A stretch of 11,528 nucleotides of DNA from Nephromyces sp. MM_2019 (GCA_015657535.1 JADHZB010002036.1:32599-44126); one strand, 5' to 3'. Numbered from the stretch's first letter, positions 1 through 8,520 are shown. Notes: generated from the sequence alone by a model not told the origin. Program-made: numbers and translations.

Positions 1-76
<76 letters not shown>

Positions 77-112
77 ACACACATACACACACACATATAT
101 ATATACACTAAC
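1..112. repeat. Near-perfect (AC)n tract, read as intron 13 of the TM9SF gene
   Basis: Bases 1-70 are uninterrupted AC dinucleotides, followed by AC with single substitutions and a short TA run to 105. On the gene's sense strand this is (TG)n, the reverse of most introns in this gene. The GTTAGT donor is at 112-107. The intron continues beyond the window. Confidence 0.85.
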
Positions 113-529
113 TTGTTAAATTGGATTGAGTGAGATAGAATATAGAGTATGAAAACATATAAATAGACGAAATTAAGTTGATTGTTAATGCGGGCCATAT
201 CCATTGGTGATCTTCATTGTTGAATAATATATATACAACTATAGGCCCAGCCATTAACTATATATAAAAAAAAATAAAGGTTGAAATGTGTGTGTGTGTG
301 CAAATTAAGTATATGTATGTGAGTGTGTGTGTGTAATTTAAAAAAGTGTATGTGTGTGTGTGTGTAATTTAAGAATATGTATGTGTGTGAAATTCAAGTA
401 AATGTATACATGTGTGTGTGTCTTTAATTTAAGTATGTGTATGTGTGCGTGTGTGTGATTTAATTACATGTATGTGTGTGTGTGTGTAATTTAAGTATAT
501 GTATGTGTGTGTGTGCGTTATTTAAGTAA

Positions 530-575
<46 letters not shown>

Positions 576-3039
576 AGCTTAAATATAAGTGTATGTGTGT
601 GTAATTAATATAAAATAGAATACAAATAGACGTATTTGTGTATAATTTTGAATTTTTATTGAATTTAATTCTTGAAATTGTTAAAGAAAATGAGTACACA
701 CTTACCACAATTAAAATTATAGTAAATAAATAAAAAAATTTAAAATGTGTAAGTACATAGGGCTTATATGACCAATACAAAGTAAGCCACTCATGATATT
801 CAGGCAGTGAACAAAAAAAGGGTAGCCCACCCACAATCAAATATAAGAATAGCCTGTTGTGTTTGTGTGTAAATATATATAATTTTATGTGGGTATATTT
901 AAAAATATAATATTATGTGTGGGTGTATTTAAACATATATATAATTATGTGTGTATATTTAAATATATATAAAATATGTATGTGTGTAATTAAAATTATA
1001 TAATCAAATATGTGTGTGTGTGTGTGTATAATTATTCGTGTGTGTGTATAATTATTCGTGTGTGTGTATAATTATTCGTGTGTGTGTATAATTACAAATG
1101 TTTGTGTGTAAAAAAAAACACGTACACTAAGGCTAAGGGTTTGTGTGGGATAGGCCTCTTAAGTTTAGATACAGTATAAGGGAAACTTTTAGGGCGGGCC
1201 TCTTTGTGTGCAAAAATTGACCCCAAAATGTGTAAAGGTAAATTTAAACAAAATAAACCAAATATAATAGTTAGCCAACTTTCATCGGTTAAATAAAAAA
1301 ATGAATAACTATTTGGATAGAGTACCCCCGTTGTTTTATAGGCGATAAAGAGGACTATCAAAAAATAATGTGTGTTTGTGTGTATATGTATGTGTGTATG
1401 TATGTGTATATTTGTGTGTGTGTAGGGTGGGAGGTAAAGAGGAGAAATTGAGTCAGATAAAAACATTTATAAATGTACCTATAAATCAATTACGCGTGTG
1501 TACACTTCATATCTATAAATGTATGTATGTGTGTATCCAACTTAAAGAAATGAAAAGTACTTATGTGTGTGATTGTGTGCCATCAAAGTCTAACCAATAT
1601 ATGAGATATATGTGTATGTGTGTGCCATCAAAGTCTAACCAATATGTGAGATATATGTGTATGTGTGTGTAACCAAAGTATATCAAAATCAATGAGATAT
1701 ATTTATATGTGTGTGTGTGTGCCATCAAAGTCTAACCAATATGTGAGATATATGTGTATGTGTGTGTAACCAAAGTATATCAAAATCAATGAGATATATT
1801 TATGTGTGTGTGTGTGTGCCATCAAAGTCTAACCAATATGTGAGATATATGTGTATGTGTGTGTAACCAAAGTATATCAAAATCAATGAGATATATTTAT
1901 GTGTGTGTGTGTGTGTTTAATATACCAGAGGGGATAAAACAAAATTGTAAGATCGATAGTTTCATAGGATTCTTCCCATTATAAATTTTGTACACATATC
2001 CACCAAAATAGGCGTTAGCTAATTGGCCTATAATTGCACTTGCTAAAGCAAGTGCACTCAATTCTACTGAAAATATTAAGTTTAAAAATGTGTGTGTTTG
2101 TGTGTGTATGCCTGTGTGTGTGTGTGTATGCCTGTGTGTGAGTATATGTGTGTGTGTGTGTATGCCTGTGTGTGAGTATATGTGTGTGTGTGTGTATGCC
2201 TGTGTGTGAGTATATGTGTGTGTGTGTGTATGCCTGTGTGTGAGTATATGTGTGTGTGTGTGTATGCCTGTGTGTGAGTATATGTGTGTGTGTGTGTATG
2301 CCTGTGTGTGAGTATATGTGTGTGTGTGTGTATGCGTGTGTATGTGTATGCGTGTGTGTGACTATGTGTGTTTATGTGAGTATGCGTGTGTGTGTGACTA
2401 TGTGTGTTTATGTGAGTATGCGTGTGTGTGTGACTATGTGTGTTTATGTGAGTATGTGTGTGTGTGTGAGTGTGTAGTGTTGTGCATATTCTATTCATGT
2501 AAATGAGTGTGTAGGTATTTAGTATTATGTATGTGTATGTAGTGTACGTGTGTTTGTGTAAGATATGTATATAAAATATATGTGTTAGATAGGTGTGTAA
2601 GTGTCTAACCTTTAATATTAAATACATTTGAGATATTCCAAATTATGAGTGAAAACATAAAAGAAAAAAATATATGCCATCCACCTCCATAAATCACCTA
2701 TTTAATTCATCAAATATAATTAAGTAAATGTGTGTGTGTGTATGTATTTAAAATGTGTAGGGGTGTACATGTGTGTATATGTATGTCTTATTCAATAGGT
2801 GTATTGATGGGTGCATTCATTGGTGTGGAAATGTGTATTGTGTGTGTGTATGTGTATTGTGTGTGTGTGTATTGTGTGGGTGTATTGTGTGTGTGTGTAT
2901 TGTGTGTGTATATGTGTATTGTGTGTGTGTGTATTGTGTGTGTGTATTGTGTGTGTATATGTGGGTGTATATGTGTGTATTGTGTGTGTGTGTATTGTGT
3001 GTGTGTGTGTGTGTGTGTTTAGGAGTGTAAATGTATATG

Positions 3040-3078
<39 letters not shown>

Positions 3079-6065
3079 AATTTAATAACTTACTGAAAAA
3101 ATTAATAATCTTTTTGGTTTCCTAAATACGTCTTTAACTAATTCTCTCGACACATTCTCTTCAGTAGCCTGTGTAGTTGATAATTCTGTTTCTGGTAGAG
3201 GGGAGTACCTATGTAAAATACACACATTTGATATTTCCCTTGAATATACACATTTTACACATTATATTTGATGTGTAAGATTCTCCCTACAAAATTCATT
3301 GGATAAGTGTGTAATATATCAATTATGTTTATATGTAAATATTTCTTCTCAGTGTGTAATGTGCACAATATCTTGGTTTAGAGTGTTGTGTATAATATCT
3401 CTCCCTTTTTTAATAGGTTGTGTGTGAACTATAGACCCATTCAGTGTGTAGTGTGTAAATTTATTTATTAAATGTGTAGTGTGTAAATTTATTTATTAAA
3501 TGTGTAGTGTGTAAATTTATTTATTAAATGTGTAGTGTGTAAATTTATTTATTAAATGTGTAGTGTGTAAATTTATTTAATAAATGTGTAGTGTGTAAAT
3601 TTATTTATTAAATGTGTAGTGTGTAAATTTATTTATTAAATGTGTAGTGTGTAAATCTCTCCCCGTTCATCTCCCATTAGTGTGTAAACTAACATGGGTG
3701 ATTCTTCATGGAAAATTAGTAAAATATTAATAAAGAGGGCCAAAATGATAATTAGGTTACAAATTAATGAAAACCAATGAGCCTGCTTTGCACATTTTAA
3801 ATATTTATTGTTTTTATGATTGTACACATGTATTTCCTTTTTGTATATATATAGAGTTGGAATATCATACTCAAATCTTATACACACACACATATAAATG
3901 TTTGTATATACTAAATCCTTATTATTATAATCATACACACACACACACATACATATCACTTTCCTTAAATTATGAAGATTGAGTGTATATACAACTATGT
4001 GTGTGTATGCTATTGAAAAGGAGTTATGTGTGTGTATGCTATTGATAAGGAGTTATGTGTGTGTATGCTATGAATAAGGAGTTATGTGTGTGTATGCTAT
4101 TGATAAGGAGTTATGTGTGTGTATGCTATGAATAAGGAGTTATGTGTGTGTGTATACTTGTTAGTGAAAAGAATTCGGAATATATAAATGTGTGTGTATG
4201 TGTGTAATAGTAATACCAATTGTATATCAGTTATAAAAGATTTAGGAATGGCCCAGTGTGTAAGTTCGACGAATGTATTCGGAAACCATTGTGTTGAATA
4301 CTTAAATACAAGTGTTTTACCTAATAAATTATTATTATATTAAGTTTATATTTGATATAACTGGTTGTATACATATATATATATATATATATACACACAC
4401 ATACATATACACACAAACACAGTATACCCAAAAATATAGGTATATCCTATATAAACACCAATATACCTCACTTAACAGGGTTGGTGTTATGTAGACATAT
4501 ATAATAAAATAGATATGTATTACACATGTAGATTAGGTTCATTTCACACACATAATATAAATATATATATCTATATATATATTTATCCACACACACACAT
4601 ATTTATGTAATATCTACAATTACCTATTTCAATTTTTTCACAATCACCTAATTGCACAAATATTTTTTCTATAAAAGTGTCTGTGTGAATAAACACAAAA
4701 TTAAAATTTGTGTGTACACACTCTTCACCTTGCTTTGAGTTTTCTGTTAAATATTATTATTTGATAGATAAAAATGTGTGGCTTAAATTTTGTATTATAT
4801 GAGTGTGTACGTGTTATAACTTTGATTTATTGAGATGTGTAAGCATTTTGAATAAATATGTGTGTGTATTGCCTTTGTAAAATTTTTAATATTTTAAACA
4901 AACTACAATGTACACACATATCATACATATAAATGTGTCCCATACCACACACTGAATACCTACATACACACATAAACGCACACAAATATAAATATATATA
5001 TATATATATATATAATACAATACACACACATACCTGATAAAAAGATTGTGAATTCTAAATCTGCAATGCTCAATTCAATCCAAGGATCCATCCTAAGAAG
5101 TTGTCTCTAATGAGTAGTGTGTAAATATAAAGTATATTATACACACACAAATTCATATTTATATACACACACAAATTCATATTTATATACACACACAAAT
5201 TCATATTTATATACACACACAAATTCATATTTATATACACACACAAATTCATAGTTATATACACACACAAATCCATAGTTATATACACACACAAATCCAT
5301 AGTTATATACACACACAAATTCATAGTTATATACACACACAAATCCATAGTTATATACACACACAAATCCATAGTTATATACACACACAAATTCATATTT
5401 ATATACACATGTATCTACCTTACAAATGTATACGCCTCTAAACAAACACATATACACACAGTCACACATATTTATATATATATATATATAGAAACACACA
5501 TACACAAACATACGTGCAAACATGCATATAAACACATGAATTGAGACTCCATCCCCTCTGCCCCACACACTCTACACACACACAACACACACAACACACA
5601 CACCCTACACACACACCCTACACACACACAACACCCACACCCTACACACACACCCTACACACACACCCTACACATACTCAACACGCACACCCTACACATA
5701 CTCAACACGCACACCCTACACACACCCAACACACACACACACACAGCTTACAATTTTATCAAACGAGTGATAGTCATCCCAACTTTGTTTGCAGAGTAAA
5801 TTATTTGTTGAATTTTTCAAAAACGTTAAATCAAAATTTGGCAAATTTTGAAAATAATGGCCCTCTAAATTCTTAAGAAAGGGTGTTTGTGTGTGTGTGT
5901 GTGTGTGTATGTGTTTATCATCTTCACTCAGAAAACAAATGGGACAACTTGAAATGAATTGCCAATCTCTTGAATTCTTAAAAACGCCTAAAAAACAAAA
6001 ATTTATGAGCTTTTATTTAAACCTATATATGTGTGTGTAGGTGTGTGTATGTGTGTGTAGGTGTG

Positions 6066-6107
<42 letters not shown>

Positions 6108-6469
6108 TGTGGATGTGTGTGTGTGTGTGGATGTATGTATTTGGATGTGTGTGTTTGGATGGGTGTTAGCTGAGTGTGTGTAAATGTGTATATGGGGGTA
6201 TGGATGGATGTATTAATAGGTGTGAGTATATAAGTATAATTTGTGTGTATGTGTATGTGTTCAAAGAACGTTCCAATGTGTGTGTTTAACAATAAATACA
6301 TATGGGTTATATATAAAAAATGTATAAAAAAATAGGTTATTTATTTATTACCAAATTTTGTACCAAAAACGTCAATTTTTTGATTTTTTGTAAATTCATT
6401 TGCACACAAAATGTTGGGTATGTGAAAATGTGTAAAAATAAGTACAAAGCTTAAATATCTCACTAACAT
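113..6469 (-). CDS. TM9SF/EMP70 (nonaspanin) family protein, 13 exons in window, 3' end cut by window edge
   Basis: Spliced gene. Exons in transcript order: 6469-6364, 5987-5928, 5864-5752, 5106-5034, 4680-4624, 4320-4217, 3782-3694, 3208-3094, 2697-2610, 2066-1926, 1354-1096, 853-706, 257-113. All introns are GT..AG and every junction keeps frame, giving 499 residues. Family members sit in Golgi/endosomal membranes and help sort membrane proteins; that role here is family inference. Seen: an N-terminal signal peptide, a luminal domain with a few Cys, a helix opened by HWFSL, then DVFRKPKR (residues 227-234), YKIYNGKN, a PIP motif, GGLPFF and EDHQWIW (466-472). These match nonaspanin landmarks in order. 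Eight of nine helices are present. The ninth helix and tail (roughly 45-60 residues) should lie left of base 1. I start at the ATG at 6469 because a signal peptide follows it directly. Exon borders are read by eye; the weakest are the exon 2 donor, the exon 3 and 4 acceptors and the exon 11 donor. Confidence 0.9.
258..705. repeat. TM9SF intron 12: interspersed TG tracts and a (TA)n run
   Basis: Between exons 12 and 13. It holds repeated blocks of a TG tract followed by AATTTAAGTA-like sequence (about 288-530, spacing 40-60 and irregular) and a (TA)n run at about 534-571. The sense strand is CA-rich. The donor is GTAAGT (705-700) and the acceptor ATATATAG (265-258). No exon is seen inside. Confidence 0.8.
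854..1095. repeat. TM9SF intron 11, with a 20-bp tandem array at 1015-1095
   Basis: A 20-bp unit, TGTGTGTATAATTATTCGTG, repeats about four times with almost no variation (roughly 1021-1095). The rest is looser blocks of TGTGT followed by ATTTAAAxATATATA at 880-1010. The intron donor GTAATT lies inside the last array copy. Confidence 0.85.
1355..1925. repeat. TM9SF intron 10, with a composite repeat of about 97 bp
   Basis: A unit beginning GCCATCAAAGTCTAACCAAT occurs at 1580, 1624, 1721 and 1818. The last three are spaced 97 bp apart and contain a second element, AACCAAAGTATATCAAAATC, plus a TG run. The first copy is truncated to 44 bp. The left part (1370-1430) is plain TG repeat. The non-TG elements are nearly identical between copies, so the duplication is recent. 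Confidence 0.85.
2067..2609. repeat. TM9SF intron 9, with two adjacent 34-bp minisatellites
   Basis: Array A: a unit beginning TATGCCTGTGTGTGAGTATA repeats every 34 bp at 2127, 2161, 2195, 2229, 2263 and 2297, with a short 20-bp copy at 2107. Array B: a unit beginning GCGTGTGTG and containing ACTATGTGTGTTTATGTGAG starts at 2350, 2384 and 2420 (spacing 34 and 36). Both arise from TG tract. Cys-Val and Thr-His open frames here are artefacts of the repeat. Confidence 0.88.
2698..3093. repeat. TM9SF intron 8: TG tract interrupted by ATTG, plus (TA)n
   Basis: From about 2835 to 3018 the sequence is TG repeat interrupted by ATTG every 10-20 bp, then a (TA)n run at about 3037-3062 and more TG to 3078. 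The donor GTAAGT is at 3093. No coding island is seen between 2730 and 3093. Confidence 0.82.
3209..3693. repeat. TM9SF intron 7, with a 28-bp tandem array
   Basis: A 28-bp unit, GTGTAGTGTGTAAATTTATT followed by TATTAAAT, repeats about seven and a half times between roughly 3444 and 3657. One copy reads TTTAATAAAT instead of TTTATTAAAT. The part nearer exon 8 (3209-3440) is non-repetitive AT-rich sequence holding three copies of a GTGTAA..TCTCCC-like motif. Confidence 0.85.
3783..4216. repeat. TM9SF intron 6, with a 28-29 bp tandem array
   Basis: The unit TTATGTGTGTGTATGCTATTG then ATAAGGAG repeats about five times from about 3995 to 4145, alternating between GCTATTGATAAGG and GCTATGAATAAGG forms. 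The rest (3783-3990) is AT-rich with short CA tracts. The acceptor is GTGCAAAGCAG at 3783. Confidence 0.83.
4321..4623. other. TM9SF intron 5: AT-rich with (TA)n and short CA tracts
   Basis: 303 nt. (TA)n runs lie at about 4371-4392 and 4560-4582, with CA tracts at 4393-4420 and 4588-4598. It has no tandem array of longer unit and no coding island. Donor GTAATT, acceptor TTTATTAG. Confidence 0.75.
4681..5033. other. TM9SF intron 4: mixed low-complexity sequence
   Basis: 353 nt of AT-rich sequence with short CA/TG pieces and a (TA)n run at about 4992-5014. It contains AG/GT pairs that could frame very small exons (for example 4743-4726), but direct joining of exons 4 and 5 already keeps phase and family alignment, so I call none. 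Donor GTATGT, acceptor TTCACACAG. Confidence 0.72.
5139..5402. repeat. 24-bp tandem array, 11 copies, in TM9SF intron 3
   Basis: The unit ATACACACACAAATTCATAT followed by TTAT repeats 11 times without indels. Copies differ only at AAATT/AAATC and CATATTTAT/CATAGTTAT. Because 24 is a multiple of three, the array is open in several frames and yields artefactual repeats such as LCVYITMD on the minus strand. Confidence 0.92.
5403..5570. other. Rest of TM9SF intron 3 between its two arrays
   Basis: Non-repetitive to low-complexity sequence with a (TA)n run at about 5470-5490. Two minus-strand pieces look like possible tiny exons: AG at 5437-5436 with a GTAAGG donor at about 5421, and a GCAG/GTGTTT pair near 5560-5536. 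Neither is required to keep frame and neither matches the family clearly. Confidence 0.5.
5571..5751. repeat. CA tract punctuated by CCCTA (TAGGG on the sense strand), in TM9SF intron 3
   Basis: Seven CCCTACACAC units with CCC at 5603, 5616, 5640, 5653, 5666, 5690 and 5714. The spacing alternates between 13 and 23-24 bp. Two copies are joined by ACACATACTCAACACGCAC. On the transcript strand it reads as GTAGGGTGTG, resembling the G-rich repeat of apicomplexan telomeres but diluted with TG. Confidence 0.85.
5988..6363. repeat. TM9SF intron 1: TG tracts with GGATG/TAGG interruptions
   Basis: From about 6030 to 6265 the + strand is TG repeat interrupted by TAGG, GGATG and TTTGGATG words, with no regular unit longer than about 10 bp. 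The sense strand is CA-rich. The acceptor TTTTGTTTTTTAG is the best pyrimidine tract in the gene. Confidence 0.8.
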
Positions 6470-7138
6470 ATTGATTATGTGGGTAATTTTCCTTAAAAAA
6501 ATATGTGTGTGTATATTGAAGATGGTGTGTGTGTATTCATAGAGGCATTCAAGCCGTTGTGGAAATGTGTGTGTGTAGGGTGTGTGGGTGCGTGAAGTAT
6601 GGGTGTGTGTGGGGGGTGTGTGGGTGTAGTCGGATGGCGTGTGTGATGTGTGTGGTGGTTGTGACTTGACTAATTGTTTGTCGTGTGTGTTTGTATGTAT
6701 ATATTGGTTGTAAGTGTGATGTTTTGTGAGGTGTGTATTTGTATGTAATTGTGTGGTATGTGGGGTTTGGATATGAGTGTAAGTTTGTAGTATTTATGTG
6801 TCTGTTGTATGAAAGTTTTGTGTGTGTTTATAGTGTGTATGTGTGATATGCTTTATATATCCAGTGTGCAAGATTATTATTAATGTTTAATGTCCGTTTA
6901 TCTACTGTGTATGTATGTACAATATGTGTAAGTAGTTTGATTGTATATGTAATGTGTGTGTATGGACAGTGTGTGTTTGTGTGTCTAACATGTGCTTTAA
7001 ATGTGATTACGAGTGTCTAATGTGCCTGTGTATTGTGTAAATTTTGTCTAATCTGTGTGTGCATGTGTGTGCATGTGCGTGCTTTTGTGTATATATGTGT
7101 GTGTGCGTGAATGTGTGCGCGTGTGTGTGTATGTGTAA
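6470..7138. other. 5' flank of the TM9SF gene: TG-rich on +, no gene seen
   Basis: The sequence just upstream of the TM9SF ATG is dominated by irregular TGTGTG with GTGGG and TATG variants on the + strand, so it is CA-rich on the sense strand. There is no ordered tandem array and no island with coding character. It probably holds the 5' UTR and promoter of the minus-strand gene, but I recognise no defined element. Confidence 0.6.
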
Positions 7139-8520
7139 GGGTTATTATATGTTATATAAGTGAGCTTTTTGTTTGATTTTTTAAGTAAATATTTAACACG
7201 CACAACACACACACACACAAAGTCTAAACTCATTTATTTTAACTCTTAGATCTTTTCAAACTTTACAAGATAGTTATTGCTAAGTTTATAACTAAGCTAA
7301 AAACAAAATATTAGGTACAATTTACACACACACAAATTACAAACAACTCAAATCATACACTCAAATTATACACCTTTATCATACACTCAAATCGTGCACC
7401 CAAATCACACACCCATACCAAAGATACACAAACTCATCACACACACAATCATAAAATACACATACATACACATTCATCATACACACACACAGCACACACA
7501 TATCACTAAAGTATATTTAAATCGATTACAAATTAAAGAAATGATATGTTTCCAGTAAATTTTTCTCACAAGTCTATTTATATTTTAATAATTTTAATAA
7601 ACTCGAAAAATATTTAATTAATTTGAATTAAATTTTACACATTTTATTGTAAACCATAAAATGTATTAAATAAAATAATAATTTTCACAAATATTTCCCT
7701 ATATATATATATATATATTGTGAACTATGACTTTATCGAATTTACACAGGGACATTTAATTTATATTAAAAAATTACACACTCAGAAACAACCCAAATTA
7801 AAATTCACAACCCATATCACACACAATCCCTAATGGATATCCATACACGGAATCCATAAACACACTCTGAACATGTTCAAAGCTTAAATTTGCACATATT
7901 CCATACTGTGCACACACACTACTTACATACAGACCGCTAAACACACAGCTTAGGTTTACACGCACACAAGCTTAAAGTCAACCTATACAAATTCTAAGAG
8001 CACACACACATATCTCAAATTCACACATAAACCTCAAAGCTCATATAAATACACAGGCTCTAAAACCACACACACATCCATACTTTTAGAAGCATTCACA
8101 AACACCTCAAAGCCACACACACACTCAATACACTCGCCACTATTGGATCCACACCCCATCTTATAAATCTCAATTTACACACGCTATCCCCACCTCCATA
8201 TACACGCACACCCCAATAATCATCTAGAAGCGCCAAAATACCACAATGTTTACCCACAAACACACACACTTCTAATTGTATTAAGCAAGTTGTAAATTGT
8301 GGAAGCGTAACATATTTCCCAAAAGAATCGTACACATAACTAGGATATTTATGTTAACCCCTTCTTATCTTGTATTACACCAAAGAAAAGCAAATACAAG
8401 CTTAAATACCCAGATACACTTTTAATCTTTACTATATATACACACATACATTTTAATATCCCATTTCCTGACTTATTACTCCTTTTTAAGTCTTGGGACA
8501 TCAACACACCTCAACATAAC
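7139..8520. other. Divergent intergenic region: strand switch, AT-rich core and CA-rich flank
   Basis: 7139-7200 is AT-rich and separates TG-rich (left) from CA-rich (right) sequence on the + strand. From 7201 to 7500 there are short CA tracts within AAATCATACACTCAAAT-like words. 7505-7760 is the most AT-rich stretch, nearly free of CA tracts. From 7770 to 8350 CA words resume with more mixed sequence. Open frames in 8096-8335 (minus) and about 8222-8338 (plus) are short and have no family resemblance. Promoters for both genes should lie in this region, but I see no motif I can name. Confidence 0.6.

Larger units (their letters stand above)
113..3782 (-). other. TM9SF exons 7-13: membrane domain (helices 1-8 of 9)
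   Basis: Residues 172-499. Exon 7 (3782-3694) is helix 1. Exon 8 (3208-3094) is the hydrophilic loop ending [14 protein letters not shown]. Exon 9 (2697-2610) is helix 2. Exon 10 (2066-1926) is helix 3 plus the YKIYNGKN loop. Exon 11 (1354-1096) holds helices 4-5 and the loop with KRPIP. Exon 12 (853-706) begins with LIVGGLPFF of helix 6 and ends inside helix 7. Exon 13 (257-113) ends helix 7 and carries EDHQWIW and helix 8. Donors (intron 7 onward): GTTAGT, GTAAGT, GTTAGA, GTATAT, GTAATT, GTAAGT, then GTTAGT at 112. Exon 13 could instead run into an in-frame TAG at 110-108, but that would drop the conserved ninth helix, so I read 112 as a donor. The exon 7-8 join (AT|G, Met201) skips a possible extra small exon near 3303-3260. 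Confidence 0.88.
4217..6469 (-). other. TM9SF exons 1-6: signal peptide and luminal domain
   Basis: Residues 1-171. Exon 1 (6469-6364) begins [19 protein letters not shown] and has a likely signal-peptidase site after LCA at about residue 23. KNQKIDVF then matches the family's early GDxIxVxVN strand. Exon 2 (5987-5928) has CPIC where relatives have LPYxYYxLPFC. Exon 3 (5864-5752) has [13 protein letters not shown] and a later Cys, like the family's LxGxRIxxSPYxFxF..C. Exon 4 (5106-5034) and exon 5 (4680-4624) carry LEFTIFLSD and [10 protein letters not shown]. Exon 6 (4320-4217) has VFKYSTQW, the counterpart of FTYSVxW just before helix 1. Junction phases are 1, 1, 0, 1, 1, 0. Intron 2 is only 63 nt, the sole short one. 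Exon 4 could also begin at 5098 (cttag before G-ATG). I chose 5106 because it joins exon 3 directly in phase 0. Confidence 0.82.

Noticed and set aside
1370..1672. Plus-strand open frame of 100 codons
   Set aside because: It runs through a TG tract and the 97-bp intron repeat, against the strand of the spliced gene, with no family resemblance.
1355..1925. CRISPR-like array (regularly spaced repeats in intron 10)
   Set aside because: The spacers are themselves repeats, the units are tandem and the context is a eukaryotic intron.
2082..3080. Overlapping open frames on both strands encoding Cys-Val-Tyr or Thr-His repeats
   Set aside because: They are translations of (TG)n/(CA)n arrays, open only because the dinucleotide repeat lacks stops; they lie within introns 8 and 9 of the TM9SF gene.
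3209..3303. Small upstream start exon for the membrane part (ATG near 3298, [13 protein letters not shown], joined in phase to exon 8)
   Set aside because: It keeps frame, but it would drop exon 7, which clearly encodes family helix 1 and also joins exon 8 in phase.
5070..5568. Minus-strand open frames of 112 and 143 codons with an eight-residue repeat
   Set aside because: They are a by-product of the indel-free 24-bp array; only 5106-5034 in another frame is accepted as exon 4.
5571..5751. True telomere or interstitial telomeric block
   Set aside because: CCCTA units are separated by CA tract and never occur as uninterrupted heptamer or octamer repeats.
5541..5876. Plus-strand Thr-His-Pro repeat frame of 111 codons
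   Set aside because: It covers the CCCTA/CA array and the antisense of exon 3, whose minus-strand frame fits the nonaspanin family much better.
6023..6301. Minus-strand His-Thr repeat frame of 92 codons
   Set aside because: CA tract of TM9SF intron 1 read as protein.
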